Origin: Gonatopus flavifemur
Lineage: Eukaryota; Arthropoda; Insecta; Hymenoptera; Dryinidae
DNA length: 64,000 nt
Assembly (NCBI GenBank): GCA_018340375.1
Contig: JAFFJZ010000031.1
Span: 2,418,001 to 2,482,000 of the forward strand
Direction: 5' to 3'
Under the pieces are notes generated by a model. It worked only from the letters and a program-made list of their open reading frames with translations, did not search any database and was not told where the DNA came from. Below, piece by piece: positions 35,475-46,534 of the stretch (positions are counted from its first letter, which is position 1; every line of letters starts with the position of its first letter). Position numbers and translations under genes: made by a program.

Positions 35475-36055
35475 TGTAGACACCAGTCGAACAAAGCAAC
35501 CCTAATATTAAGCCTACCGAACGTTAGGTTGGCAATGCACATGAGTGCCACCTATAGTTAGCGAATAATTAACATAAGTTGACGCTAGAAGGGCAGAAGC
35601 TTCTGTACCGCCGTTACAAATGGACGTTCGATATTCTGTGTGGAAGAACGGCGTGGTTGCGCGACTAGGTAACAATATCATCATTGTATACGATCGCAGT
35701 TAGACGCGTTGAGCTACGGTGCTCTCTTTTTGTATATTGTTTAATCGTTCTTCGTGATTCATATTATGTGTAAAAATCAAGTTTACGATTGTTCTTGTTT
35801 ATGGATGGTTACACGTCTGTGTGAATGTGAGTTAAGAGGCTTTGTGTCTCATTGACGGTTCGCGATAGTTATACGAGACTGGATAATTTCATTGTCATAA
35901 TTTGTGTAGATAGACATTGGCCATCGGTCGAGTGCCAACGGTCGATGAATCTTTAAGCGCCCTCGTTAATAAACTTAACCTGACAATTTAAATCACGTAT
36001 CCATCGTTATTTACGAGCTATACCATTCTTTCCTTTCAAAATATTCCACACTACA
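35475..36055 (+). mobile_element. Possible solo LTR
   Basis: Begins TGTAGACACC, ends CACACTACA; contains TTTTTGTATATTG and, toward the end, GTTAATAAACTTAACC like an LTR polyadenylation signal. No convincing target duplication and no internal retroelement sequence. Confidence 0.35.
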
Positions 36056-36420
36056 ATCACTCATAGAAACCATCAGGTTTCAGTGGCATACAAAACTGTC
36101 ACGGTGTGCACTCGTAATTCCGATCACATTCAGTTGAAGGTAAGATTACCGTTACATACCGACAGCTTCATATCTAGAAGATACGGATTCATAGCAGCCT
36201 CATATGAGGGCGGATACAACTCGTATAAGTACCGTTTATGTCCACCCGTAATCGCAGATCAATCCAGCTCGGAAACTCACTACAGATAGGTGCCGTCAGA
36301 TACGGATAGGATCTCTCACTGTTGCAGTTAGACCAGATAGAAATCCGTTAGAGACAGTTCGACTCTCTATAAGTTTTCTATCCGTTTCTAATGGAATTTT
36401 TCTTAGGGTATTCTGTGGAC

Positions 36421-37231
36421 ACGTGTAGAAGGTGGTTATCCAAAACAGTCTCATTCGGAGGTTCTCAGCTTGAGTAGGTCCTGCTTATTTCCATGGCTCT
36501 CATTTTCCCACCAATAATGTTGGACCTCCACTCCATCGAAGTCATAGGTGGAGGATTAGTGGTTATGGTTTATGGAACATCCAGAATTAGGTCATGAGAT
36601 AGAATTGAAATACAATCAGTCAGTTTCAATAAATTTCTTCATTTTTGTACATCATAAAAATGACTTATACCATAATACATCTCATTATAATATCAAATCA
36701 ATTATTCCTTCAGTACTGTGCTGCCGTTCTAAGCCTAAAGACCGTGTGTCAAAATTTTGATACTGCGAGATATCAAGCATTTTATTTTAACTTGTGATTG
36801 TCGAATGATACAAACGCTGTGATTTCTAAATCACTGTCTCAAATAGTTTTCAATAGTGTAAAGATTTTTTGAATTGAAACACATATAAAAAATCTATTCG
36901 AATATAAATATGTAAAAGCGGATACAAACTGTGCTGACATACGGCCTTTTGTGTTAGAACGGCAGTGTAGTCAATATTATATTCGCTTATGCACATGATA
37001 ATTATTTTGTTACCGTTGTTTTGTTTCGTTGTGTTTGTTGGAGTGCTGCTCAATTGATGTGAATCAGTTCACAGAGATTTCAAATTTATTATCATAGGGT
37101 CCATATCAGGAGTTGAGCCATTCTAAATTTCACAAGAGTCGAGTAAATGATATTTAACGCAAGCAGTCATGTCGGGAAGTATTCTCATTGAACAAACTTT
37201 TTGTCTTGTTTTCGAAATTTATATTTTGCGT
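36421..37231. other. Spacer, nothing seen
   Basis: AT-rich; no motif, coding pattern or inverted repeat recognised. Confidence 0.4.
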
Positions 37232-37494
37232 TCAGTAGTGATGATGACCGTAGCCCGCGTGCACACCGCCGTATCCAGCTCCATGAGCAGTTATTTTTCC
37301 TGAGGGACCAGCTATGACTACTGATCCTGCATGAGGTCCAGCCACTGCGGCGCTTCCTGAATGAGGTCCAGCAATAACTGCACCATGCGACGCTGGTCCT
37401 GTAACTACTGCTCCGTCAGCTCCAAATCCTGCATGTTCCCGATATCCTGCATATCCTGCATAGTCATACCCATGACCGCCATACCCGTACCCAC
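37232..37494 (-). CDS. Cuticle-type Gly/His/Tyr-rich protein, last exon
   Basis: After an acceptor (GCATTAG) the frame reads GGYGYGGHGYDYAGYAGYRE, then four related blocks of the form (A/G)xVxxGPxxG ending VIAGPSGKITAHG, and GVHAGYGHHHY with a TGA stop. The low complexity, repeated GP(S/H/A)xG and aromatic/His tail fit secreted structural cuticle proteins that bind or cross-link chitin matrix. The signal-peptide exon expected upstream (higher coordinates) was not found before the MITEs at 37720 and 37996. It could be a real host gene with a distant first exon or an orphan exon. It is distinctly more GC-rich than its surroundings. Confidence 0.6.
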
Positions 37495-37719
37495 CTAATG
37501 CATCGACAGATAAATGTCTTTTAATGCATATTATAAGGAACGGATGAACGACGGCAAAAATCTGATTCAGTGTGTGGTTACTTTCTGGCGTGAAACAATC
37601 CAATCGGACAACAGCAATTCGTTTTTCCCGATTGATTCATTTCATCGAATCATGCAAATCTCGTGATATTTTGTGTGCTTTGTTTTATTTGGAAAAGGCA
37701 GTAACTAGTGTACATTCAA

Positions 37720-37844
37720 ATCATCCCACATAACACAAATGTCTCAGTAATATCTCCAGAATATTCTGAGGATATTACAATATCTCCAGAATGTTGCAGA
37801 AGTCCTGGAGATATTACTGAGACATTTGTACTATGTGGGATGAT
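37720..37844. mobile_element. 125-bp fold-back MITE, ATCATCCCACATA ends
   Basis: ATCATCCCACATAACACAAA and its inverse; arms continue through GTCTCAGTAATATCTCCAG. Confidence 0.75.
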
Positions 37845-37995
37845 GGGTAATTTATGAAACAGATGCAGAATTGTACATAATTTCTGTCCATCCACTAGTT
37901 TTTTGATATCGAAATTCTCAAGCATTGCTCTCTTGCTGGCAGAAACATTATTTGTTGTCATTACTGCATCGGGAATTCAACTTTTCAGTTTAGAC

Positions 37996-38096
37996 GGGCG
38001 CAAAGTGAGTTATTACTGCTGGGTGGTAACGAAGCGGGTGAAAAATACTTTTTCCCGCCTCTCCATCACTCACCAGTGATAACTCACTTTGCACCC
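37996..38096. mobile_element. 101-bp fold-back MITE, GGGCGCAAAGTGAG ends
   Basis: GGGCGCAAAGTGAGTTATTA pairs with TGATAACTCACTTTGCACCC. Confidence 0.7.
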
Positions 38097-38244
38097 TCCT
38101 TACCCTTACGAAAACGCGCACTTTTCGATGCAGGTATAACAAAAAATATTGTGTGTGTCATAGGCAGAGAATGATTGAGGCGAGTGGGGGTGCGGTAAAA
38201 CCTCGGCGACCATAAGTAATCCCTCGGTTTCACCGCACCTTCAA

Positions 38245-39365
38245 CCCAACTAACATTTCAATTCTTGAAGATATCTAAAAGAATACTTAATTGAGAGATC
38301 TTTAAGAACTTTCTTGAAGAGTTCTTAAAGATATCTCTTAGAAGTGTTGGAAAGACATCTTGTAAAAGATTTCTAAAAGATGTCTTGATTCAGAGATCTT
38401 CAAGAACGTTATTGAAGAGTTCTTGAAGATATCTTTTAGAAGTCTTGAGGAGATTTCTGAAAGATGTCTTGATTAAGACACGTTTAAGAAGATAAATTTT
38501 TCAGCAGCTTTGAGGTTATATGAGCACATGATTATGAATAACACAGAATGAAACTTTGAATGTACCTGTTGTCACAATCGTATTGCAACAGAGGTGATTC
38601 CATCCATGAATTAAAAGCTTGAACCAATCATTGAGATATCAAGAAATTTGAAAGTTTGTAAAAAGTACGATTTCGTCGCCTTATGACGTGCACCATAAAA
38701 TTACCGAATATCCACTTCACAACAATTCGTCAGAAATACTTGAGAAAGAATCTGCGGTATCCGCGAAATATTAACGACCACTAGAACACAGAATTGATTT
38801 CTAAATATGTTCCACTAAATTTACTCATCTTTCCTATTTGTAAGTACATTCAACTCTTTTGATATTTATTCATGTGATAACAGTTTGTTCAAAAGATCAT
38901 TTTCACTTTGAAACTGGACACCGCTGACATATTTCATTATGTCATATCGACAATTATGGGCGTCTCTACCATGTTGTACGTATAGCTCAAGTGACTGAGG
39001 CGTAAATATATCGTCAACTGAATGGGTTCGATTCCCGTAACAACAAGGCTCGAAATCAGGTAAACTTTATCGAAACGCGAGAGCAGTTGAAGAAACAGGG
39101 GGGAAGGAAATAGAAAAGGTTAAGAATTTTTTTTGTGAACAAATTCAAGAGTCTTCCAAGACGTTTTTATGAATTCTCCAAGACATCTTTAAGAACTCTT
39201 CAAGACATCTTTAAGAACTCTTCAAGATATTTTTTCGAATTCTATACGTGTTTCATAAGACATATTTTAGACGTTTCGGTGTCTTTTAGAACGTTTTTTA
39301 AGACTTCTTACAAACGCATTGAGACCTCTTAAAGATATCTTTAAGATGTCTGAATGTTAGTTGGG
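38245..39365. mobile_element. 1.1 kb AGATATCTT-family element
   Basis: Ends CCCAACTAACATT and AATGTTAGTTGGG are perfect 13-bp inverses. Both flanks are strings of AAGATATCTT / AAGACATCTT words; about 38510-39120 is a different, unrepetitive core holding the tRNA-like sequence. Confidence 0.65.
38973..39045 (+). tRNA. tRNA-like 73-nt sequence (tRNA pseudogene or SINE head)
   Basis: A-box-like TAGCTCAAGTGACTGAGG and a consensus B box GGTTCGATTCC. The T arm is a full five-pair stem with a 7-nt loop, the D arm has three pairs and the acceptor ends GTTGT/ACAAC pair. The anticodon stem does not form, so a functional tRNA is unlikely. Confidence 0.45.
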
Positions 39366-40717
39366 AAGTCGCTTCAATCGCTGATTTTCTACCCTTGATA
39401 CACAATATACTATTCTGTGCTCTTGTACGCTGTAGCGGAGTGCAGAGAGCAATGTTTGAAAATTTTTTTATCAAAAAAGTACAGCACCAGGATAACATAT
39501 ACTATGAACATTCTTCGAATATTCGAAATATGTTTGATGCACATTCCAATGAGACCGTTTCATAGCACTATTTCATTCGGCACTATTCGAAGAGCGGAAC
39601 TGTATATACTTTGAATTCCTATTGCTACTTGGCTAGTGGGCAAAGAGAAATGATGTAAAACCCGAACATACATGATTGTTAGACATTAAGAATAAAAATT
39701 ATATGGGATGAATAAATGACTCGACATTTCACTTGTGTTTCAGCATCTCCTTTATTACTTTTACATCATCATTTGCATGTAGAGTCGTTATTGCCTTTTC
39801 TGAATGAATAAAAAACACAAAATGCTACATGATATGATTGGATATGTTGCTGAAGTTTGAATCGTTCATTGAAATGGATTAGTAACTGAATAATGGAATA
39901 TTCAGCTGTCAAAGACCCGAATTCTCACTGTACATTCGTTGAATGACGTTCTCAGTTTGATCCGGATCACTTGGATTAGCTACTTTGGAAGGTTCCATAG
40001 CGTCTTATCAAAACAATAAATGATAAATCTTATGTGACTTTATGAACATATGTTTTGGAGAGATTATAAAAAATTTGGAAATTTTAAAAGGGAATTGTTT
40101 TTCTTACAACAGCACCTCTTTTTTTGAAAAATGGTGAGATTTTATTCAAAATTTATGAGAATTTATGAAAAAATATGAAAAATTATGAGAAAAGCATTTC
40201 TTATAAGAGCGTTCAAACTCCTTCAGAAATTATAGAATTTTATGCAAAAATTATGAGAAAATATGAAAATTTTATGAGAAAATATGAAAATTTTATGAGA
40301 AAATTATGGAAAATTATGAAAACATTATATCTCATAATGATGTTCCAAATCCTTGAGAAATTATGGGATTTTATGAGAAAATTATGGAAAAATATGAGAA
40401 ATTATGAGAAATTTTTTCGCCAGGGTTCTTCTCATATGGAAAATTGTTCAATAATATTGTGATTTTCAAACAGGATGAAGATTCGAACAAATTGAGATGT
40501 TCATCATTTTTAACCATACAATACGAATTTTGTATTCCTAAAATGTTGTATTATTGCTATAATAATGTGTATTTTCCATTAACGGGTCAGATAATGTATT
40601 TATCAATTGGAACGTATTGAATACATGCATGAATATTGAAAATAAAAATAAAAAGATGCACCAAAAAATTTTTATGCAAAATTATCAATTTTCTAAAACA
40701 AGAAATTGAATAAAAGA
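39366..40717. other. Decayed repeats
   Basis: 39848-39972 is related to 53930-54060 (TTGCTGAAGTTTGAAT(C/G)GTTCATT..., AGCTGT(C/T)AAAGAC). 40125-40425 is a low-complexity run of TTATGAGAAAATATGAAAA words ending TTCGCCAGGG, like the element at 44250. No gene. Confidence 0.5.
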
Positions 40718-40868
40718 CCCCAAGAGAACACAAATCTTCTAGGTTAGATTTACGTCCATTGTACGTGAATTCACGTTCATGGAATGTCCAATGGATCTTC
40801 CAATGTTTGAATGGGACGTTGAATACATCTCCATTGAACGTTCCTTAAACCTTCATGTTCTTTTGGGG
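40718..40868. mobile_element. MITE, CCCCAAGAGAACA...TGTTCTTTTGGGG
   Basis: Inverse ends; interior rich in AACGTTC/GAACGT words. Family of 5056-5480 and 54261-54353. Confidence 0.7.
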
Positions 40869-41103
40869 GATTCATTCTTTCAACTTTAAGTGTTTGTATC
40901 TTTGGGATGAAGAGTCGTTTACTCGATCATAGGGAGCAGTGTTGAACATATGAAAAACCACAGCTGGTGTGTGTAGAAGAAATTCTTGTAAAATATGCGA
41001 CTTATGTATGCTCATCGAGAAAAGAGTACTGACAAATATAATGAAATTTGAACTCTAGGGCTCGGTACCTCTAAATGTTTTCCAAGCGGCTCCAGCTTGG
41101 AAC

Positions 41104-41271
41104 CAGAGCTGCCAGATGGGCATTGCCATTGAAGGGAATAGTACCCCCACTATCGTTCATATTACATATTCTCACCTCCACACGAAACCTATACACACAT
41201 GTAACTTATATACATGGGACGATAGTGGGTGTACACTTCCCCTTAACGGCAATGCCTATCTGGCAGTTGTG
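41104..41271. mobile_element. 168-bp hAT-type MITE, CAGAGCTGCCAGATG ends
   Basis: CAGAGCTGCCAGATGGGCAT and ATGCCTATCTGGCAGTTGTG are imperfect inverses. Flanks CTTGGAAC (41096-41103) and CTTGGAGC (41272-41279) match at 7 of 8 positions. Sister of 42564-42730. Confidence 0.8.
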
Positions 41272-41984
41272 CTTGGAGCTGTCGTTTTCTTGACGGGTAG
41301 ACACTTTTGTGATGTACACCAGTTGAAAATCCAAACTTTCATTTTTTGAACCACCCTATTAGGAGCCGTCCATAAATGGCATAACGCTATTTATTATCTT
41401 CTCCTTCATCTTAATCATCGATTGATATTAGGTGTACAACTTTGCTTCCGCCGTTTACAATACATGGTTACGTCGGTAAGTAGCGGTCGAAATAGGGTAG
41501 GTAATGAATGTCAGACAGTAGGATTGGACATGTGCAGCCCTATGCCACTCCAATACAAAACCTATCTCGAAAAGAGGTCACTTATTGTCGTTGAAACTAG
41601 ACCCGAACCAGGTGGCGCTTCATGTTCAGTGGGTACGGAGCGAAATAAACATAGATGCGAACTCAACCTTTCAAGTGAGGATATAGTAGCTTCAAGAATA
41701 TTATACGTGTTGAACAGAATAGAAAGAATAATTTGAGTAATTTATTGGAACAATATCACCATTGTTTGAAAATGTTGATGCAAATAATCTTTTATTGAGA
41801 TTATATTATGAGCTATAACCCAATCCCTGCGTACCCAGTGTACTATTAGCGACGTCTCATGGCGAAAGACAATAAAAGTCCTACTTTTAAGTGGCAGTGG
41901 CATAGGACTGGACATGTGTCAACATAACAACATCGTCATATCAGTGAATTTTTGATTACATCATAAATTTTTACTCGATCGAAG

Positions 41985-42857
41985 ATGTCAGTTTTTGAGC
42001 CGAATGCTCGTCATTTGCGGGAAGTTCTGATTTTCCGCTTTCATTTGAAGAAAACTGCGGCTGAGGCTCATCGAATGCTCTCAAGTACTTACGGCGAGGT
42101 TGCTTTGAGTGAAAGAACGTCTCGTGAATGGTTTCAACGTTTCAAGAAGGGTGATTTTAATGTCGAGGACCGACATGGTGGAAGAGAGAACATTTCTGAA
42201 GATTCCGAATTGGAGGCATTACTTGATGAAGACTCGTGCCAAATGCAAGAAGAATCGGCAGAATCATTGGGAGTAACTCAACAAACCATTTTGAAACGCC
42301 TCAGAACCATGGGAATGATTCAGAAACAGGGGAATTGGGTTCCGTACGGATTGAAGCTAAGAGATGTTGAACGGCGTTTTTTTACTTGCGAACATCTGCT
42401 TCAAAAACAGAATCGAAAGGGGTTTTTACACCGCATTGTGACTCGCGATGAAAAATGGGTCCGCTACGATAATCCTAAGCGCAGAAAATCTTGGGGAATA
42501 CTCGGACATGTCCCCACGGCGACGGCTACCAAATATTCATGGTGCCAAGGTTATGCTCTGCATCAGAGCTGCCAGATGAGCTCCGACGCTGAGGGGAAAT
42601 GTACCCCCACCATCACCTCATATATGTATGTGTTGTAAGTGTTACTTACCAATACTCACGACTATTATATACATGAAGTGATGGTAGGGGTACTCTTCCC
42701 CTGAGCGTCGGAGCTCATCTGGCAACTCTGCTGTGCATTTGGTGGGATCAACTCGGTGTCGTGTATCATGAGCTATTGAAACTGAGTGAAACCATTACAG
42801 GGGATCGATATCGAACGCGGTTGATGCGTTTGAGCCGAGCATTAGAGGAGAAACGTT
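41985..42857 (+). pseudogene. Mariner transposase, 3'-truncated and interrupted
   Basis: N-terminal HTH_48 region (LREVLIFRFHLKKTAAEAHR, SREWFQRFKKGDFNVEDR), then SLGVTQQTILKRL, QKQGNWVPYGLKLRDVERRF and VTRDEKWVRYDNPKRRKSWG with the first catalytic Asp. The 167-bp MITE at 42564-42730 cuts the gene at MLC|IWWDQLG; the frame resumes as IWWDQLGVVYHELLKLSET, MRLSRALEEK and ends near 42857. The second and third catalytic Asp are absent, so it is dead. Sequence from 41428 may be its 5' terminal region. Confidence 0.85.
42564..42730. mobile_element. 167-bp hAT-type MITE inside the mariner gene
   Basis: CAGAGCTGCCAGATGAGCTC and its near-perfect inverse; CTCTGCAT (42556-42563) and CTGTGCAT (42731-42738) flank it. 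The conserved mariner protein motif is rejoined when it is removed. Confidence 0.9.
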
Positions 42858-43871
42858 TATAGGGAGTTCCATCTGAAGGCATTTTTTTCGGAATTCGAAA
42901 TTCCGGCTCTGTACATACCTAGATAAACCTTCGGAACTTCATCCCTGAAAATTTCAAACTTTTTCATGAGTTCAGTTTTGACTATTTTTCGTGAGAAAAA
43001 ATGCCACCAGATGATGCCATCTATGCGCTCGTATTCATTTTGGTTTCGGACATTTTATTTTCCGCCCCGTCGGAAACAAGTGTCCTCGTCTCCCATAAAC
43101 CGAAATACAGTCCGGCGGAATGGAAAATTAACCAATCGATAATGGAATATATATTTCCACTGCAACTCATAAGATATAGTCAATGCATCCCATTTAAAGT
43201 TGTCACGGCCGGAATGATTCCGATCCATGGGAGAGCACCGTTATTTGAGTTAAACGGAACGTAATGGCTGCTGAAATTCCTTTTCATTCCGATTGAATTT
43301 CAGTGTCATGGGAGACCACCCTAACTGCGGAGATGGCAATGAAGAAGTTTTCTATGAAAGATTTGTTTAGATCCTTACAGTACATAATGTCTTAGTAATA
43401 TCGTAGCAATATTCTAAAATATTCTACAGACATCCCAACCAGCACAAATGGTTAATTTGAATTTATAAAGACTCCTTAAAAACTTTTTGGATAGTTTACG
43501 TAATGCTAATCAATATATATTCATTAGGAATATTATGAATTCAAAATGAAAACGTACACGGAGAAAACAGGACAGCAGAGGATAGGAGAATTTATGCACG
43601 ATTTTTCTATAATTTCTAGAGAACTAGCACTCGCCCTTGTGGCTTTAGAAGAATAACAAACATTATGGGAAAAATTTTTTAAAGCATAATGTACGAAACT
43701 TCATGCTGTATATTTTAATAATCTATCAGTACTTCACCAAGATCATACAAGAAGTTCCACGTCCATTGATATACAAAGTTTTCGAATGATCAGTGTTACA
43801 ATAATGCTAAGGTACGTTCCTTTATCTTTACCCGGTGAATGTAGTAAAATTCATTCTCATTGGGCCATCTA
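42858..43871. other. No gene seen
   Basis: An open frame at 43001-43264 has no motif. Words such as CATGGGAGA(G/C)CACC near 43230 and 43315 recur, suggesting an old repeat. Confidence 0.4.
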
Positions 43872-44003
43872 TGGAGAAAGAAATATTATATAGTGAAATA
43901 TGTAGAAAACTTCACAACTCTCCACTGTCTCCGAAAAGCTTGGAAAGAAAAAAACGTGGGGGGTTGTGAAGTTGTCAACTATTCCACTATATAATATATC
44001 CCC
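43872..44003. mobile_element. Fold-back MITE, AATATTATATAGTG arms
   Basis: GAAATATTATATAGTGAAAT ... ACTTCACAACTC pairs with GGTTGTGAAGT ... CCACTATATAATATAT. Confidence 0.6.
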
Positions 44004-44249
44004 AAATAGACAATCCGATTTCTATTAGATATCTGAAAGATGTCTGAAGATTTTGTAAGATATCTTAAAATTTCTCCCGAAAGAGATCTTTGAGATATCA
44101 TAAAGATATCGGACGCAACACTATTATATATCTTGAAGATATCTGAAAAGAGATCTTTCAGGAGCTTCTTTAAGATATCTTAATGAGGTCTTATGGGAGA
44201 GCAAAATTAGAAATCCGAAAAATGATATATTTCAGAAGTCATACAAAAA

Positions 44250-44444
44250 CCCTGGTGGTAATGTTTATCATAATTTTCCATAATTCTCATGAAAGTCATG
44301 AATCTTTATATTTCCTCATTTGGTACAAGTTCAAGGAGAAAATACTAGATCTTTCTTACCGAATTTGTAATTTATGAGGAAATATGAAAAATTGTCACTT
44401 TTATGAGAAATTATGAAAAATTATGAGATCTACCTTCGCCAAGG
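44250..44444. mobile_element. MITE, CCCTGGTGG...TTCGCCAAGG
   Basis: Imperfect inverse ends around TTATGAGAAATTATG-type words; same internal words as 40125-40425. Confidence 0.5.
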
Positions 44445-44820
44445 AATCGATACATGAATTCAATGAAGATGTTTCGAGAAGAAGACAGCCCGCTGCAAAT
44501 TCATACATTCAGGTTCATAAATTCATTATTGTAATAGTTCAAGATATTCAAGAAGTGCAATCCCTTGAATTCTAATATATAACATTTTTATATATAAGAT
44601 TCAACATTTGACACGTACTGTACGCGAGAGAATGAGGCAGAAAAGTGGTGCAAAAGGCAAAGTCGGTAGACGCCATCTTTTCAGAAATGAAGTTCTGAAA
44701 GATGTCTTATAGATGATATTTCAAGAACTCTGATGCAATCAATTTTTCAGATAGATTTCAGATATCTTATACACGCATCTGTAAGATATCTTTTTGAAGA
44801 TTTCTGATATACATCTATAA

Positions 44821-44929
44821 CCCTAACAGCACAATGTGTCTCTGGGACGTTTTCTGAACGTTCAGAAAACCTCTCCTACGTTCTATAAACCTTCCATAAA
44901 CGTTCCAGTGGCACGTTGTGCTGTCTGGG
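44821..44929. mobile_element. 109-bp CCC..AGCAC MITE
   Basis: CCCTAACAGCACAATGTGTC pairs with the right end GGCACGTTGTGCTGTCTGGG; arms continue as CTGGGACGTT/AACGTTCCAG. Clean example of the family also seen at 8857 and 13216. Confidence 0.8.
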
Positions 44930-45206
44930 AAGACATCTTTTAGACACATCTCAAAGGTTTCTTTCATCGGATATCTTATATTCATCTTTAAGAACTCAGG
45001 GTTTACTGGGTCTTTTCTGTATCGATGATCCAGTGACACTGGATTTCACTACATTACCCAAGTAAAGATGAGGGAACGTACTCCTAGTGAATATGGAACT
45101 TTTTTCAACCTGAAGTTGTTGAAATTTTACAAAATGAGAATTCAACTTTTCTTTCTTTTTTCTGCCTTCCCCCGCTTCCCCAACTATTAAAATCTCACTT
45201 CATCTG

Positions 45207-45467
45207 CACTGAGAAAAGGATTTAGTTATAGTTACCAGCATTTGGTAATAGGTACCAAATCTCATACTTGAATATGGAGAAATAAATATTTAGTTATAAT
45301 TACCGACATACAGATTCACAACTAATGCCTTTGCTTATAGTTACCAAACGTGAGTTATTATTACCAAATCCTGGTAATAGTTACCAAATCTTGGTAATAA
45401 TGAACCAATCACATATTTGAGGCAACCAAATCAATTTGGTAACTTTAACTAGGTTCTTTTCTCAGTG
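45207..45467. mobile_element. 261-bp CACTGAGAAAAG MITE
   Basis: CACTGAGAAAAGGATTTAGT and ACTAGGTTCTTTTCTCAGTG ends; interior made of GGTAATAGTTACC palindromic words. Shares terminal bases with the long repeats at 59052. Confidence 0.75.
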
Positions 45468-45503
45468 TGCCTCCATTCCTTCCACTTCTTGCTTCTTCCC
45501 ATC

Positions 45504-45790
45504 TTTCTCTGATGACTCTGAGAATTCTTCTTCCAAAACAAGAATAGAATTTTTCAAGAACTCTTTCCAAACTAAAGAATCCATAAAGTGCTTTGGAAAA
45601 GTTCAATGTTCGGGACATTAACCAGTTTTTCGAGAATGCTGGGAGAATTGTTTTAGTACTCTCAAAGCATTCATTGATGTCCTAAACATTGAACTCCTCC
45701 AAAGCTCTTTATGCATTCATCAGTTCGAAAAGAGTTCTTGACAAATGCTATTCTTGTTTTTGAAAAAGAATTCTTTGTGTGTTACCTGGG
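45504..45790. mobile_element. Fold-back MITE, GAATTCTT arms
   Basis: AACAAGAATAGAATTTTTCA and TGCTATTCTTGTTTTTG arms, continuing through AAGTTCAATGTTCGGGACAT / ATGTCCTAAACATTGAACT. Confidence 0.7.
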
Positions 45791-46115
45791 TTCGAACTGT
45801 TTATTCTCGCAGGTGTGGTGGATCAGATAATTAGTTTCATCTGGTTAAGCCTAGATTGATGTCAACAATCAGATTCCCTTCTCCCTCTCCTCCTTGGCTG
45901 ATCCTGGGCTGTTGCTAAAAATTTCAGATCTAACACACACACACATCCATTGTACAACAATAGAAGCTTAGAGCTAATCATATGAATGTTACATGACGTG
46001 ACGAGCATACATGTTCTTATACCCACGCGTGATAGCCTTATATAAGAAGAAAGTTTTTTAACACCACTCGTGGGAAGAATACCGCAGCGTTGATTGCCAC
46101 ATTGTGGCATTGAAC

Positions 46116-46265
46116 ATGAATCTCTTTGAAATTCAAGGCGGGAAAACCAATTCTTATAACAGAATATTCAACGATCCATTTCAAAATATATCAAACGCTT
46201 TGAACCGCTTTGGGCTCCAGCCCAATTCCAAGAGAGAAGACGAAACGTTCGTTCGGGAATCTTCG
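46116..46265 (+). CDS. Possible first coding exon of an unknown gene
   Basis: From ATG the frame reads 50 codons (begins MNLFEIQGGKTNSYN, includes NALNRFGLQPNSKRED) and ends exactly at a good donor TCG|GTAAGC, phase 0. Composition is balanced and unlike the repeats around it. I recognise no domain and find no following exon. It could be a real host gene whose other exons lie elsewhere, or chance. Confidence 0.3.
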
Positions 46266-46424
46266 GTAAGCATCGTTCGCCGTATAGATACTACTGTGTC
46301 CAAAAAAATAAGGTGACATTTGAATTTCAACTCTACGCGCAAATGTATTTGGGGAAGCCCTCTTATTTTTAGATTGACAAGACTCCCAGTAAACCCCGAG
46401 TTCATGAAGATGAATATAAAATAT

Positions 46425-46534
46425 CCCCTACAGTACCACAGTCCCAGAAAAATTCTTAAAGAATTCATAAAGAACACAATCGGTTCAGTAAGAATTCTTT
46501 ATGACTTCTCCTGGGACTGTGGTGCTGTGTGGGG
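46425..46534. mobile_element. 110-bp MITE, CCCCTACAGTACCACAG ends
   Basis: CCCCTACAGTACCACAGTCC and GGACTGTGGTGCTGTGTGGGG are inverse; related at the ends to the CCC..AGCAC group. Confidence 0.7.

Larger units (their letters stand above)
34190..36420. mobile_element. 2.2 kb fold-back element with diverged arms
   Basis: Left arm about 34190-34860 and right arm about 36066-36420 are inverse copies (CCGTATCTGACGGCA, CGGTATTTATG/CATAAACGGTAC, GAATGTGAT(T/C)GGAATTA). The left arm is interrupted by the MITE at 34556. Apparent open frames here are by-products of the repeat. Confidence 0.65.
44018..45010. repeat. AGATATCTT-family blocks interrupted by MITEs
   Basis: 44018-44190 and 44690-45010 are strings of AGATATCTT/AAGATGTCTT words. 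Between them are the MITE at 44250 and, at 44560-44710, a stretch whose inverse occurs at about 58225-58370. Confidence 0.5.

Noticed and set aside
38973..39045. Functional tRNA gene
   Set aside because: No anticodon stem and mismatches in the acceptor stem.
41422..41736. 104-codon open frame upstream of the truncated mariner
   Set aside because: No recognisable domain; lies in the presumed 5' terminal region of the mariner and its decayed insertions.
43001..43264. 87-codon open frame
   Set aside because: No motif, no splice signals, and recurring words suggest repeat sequence.
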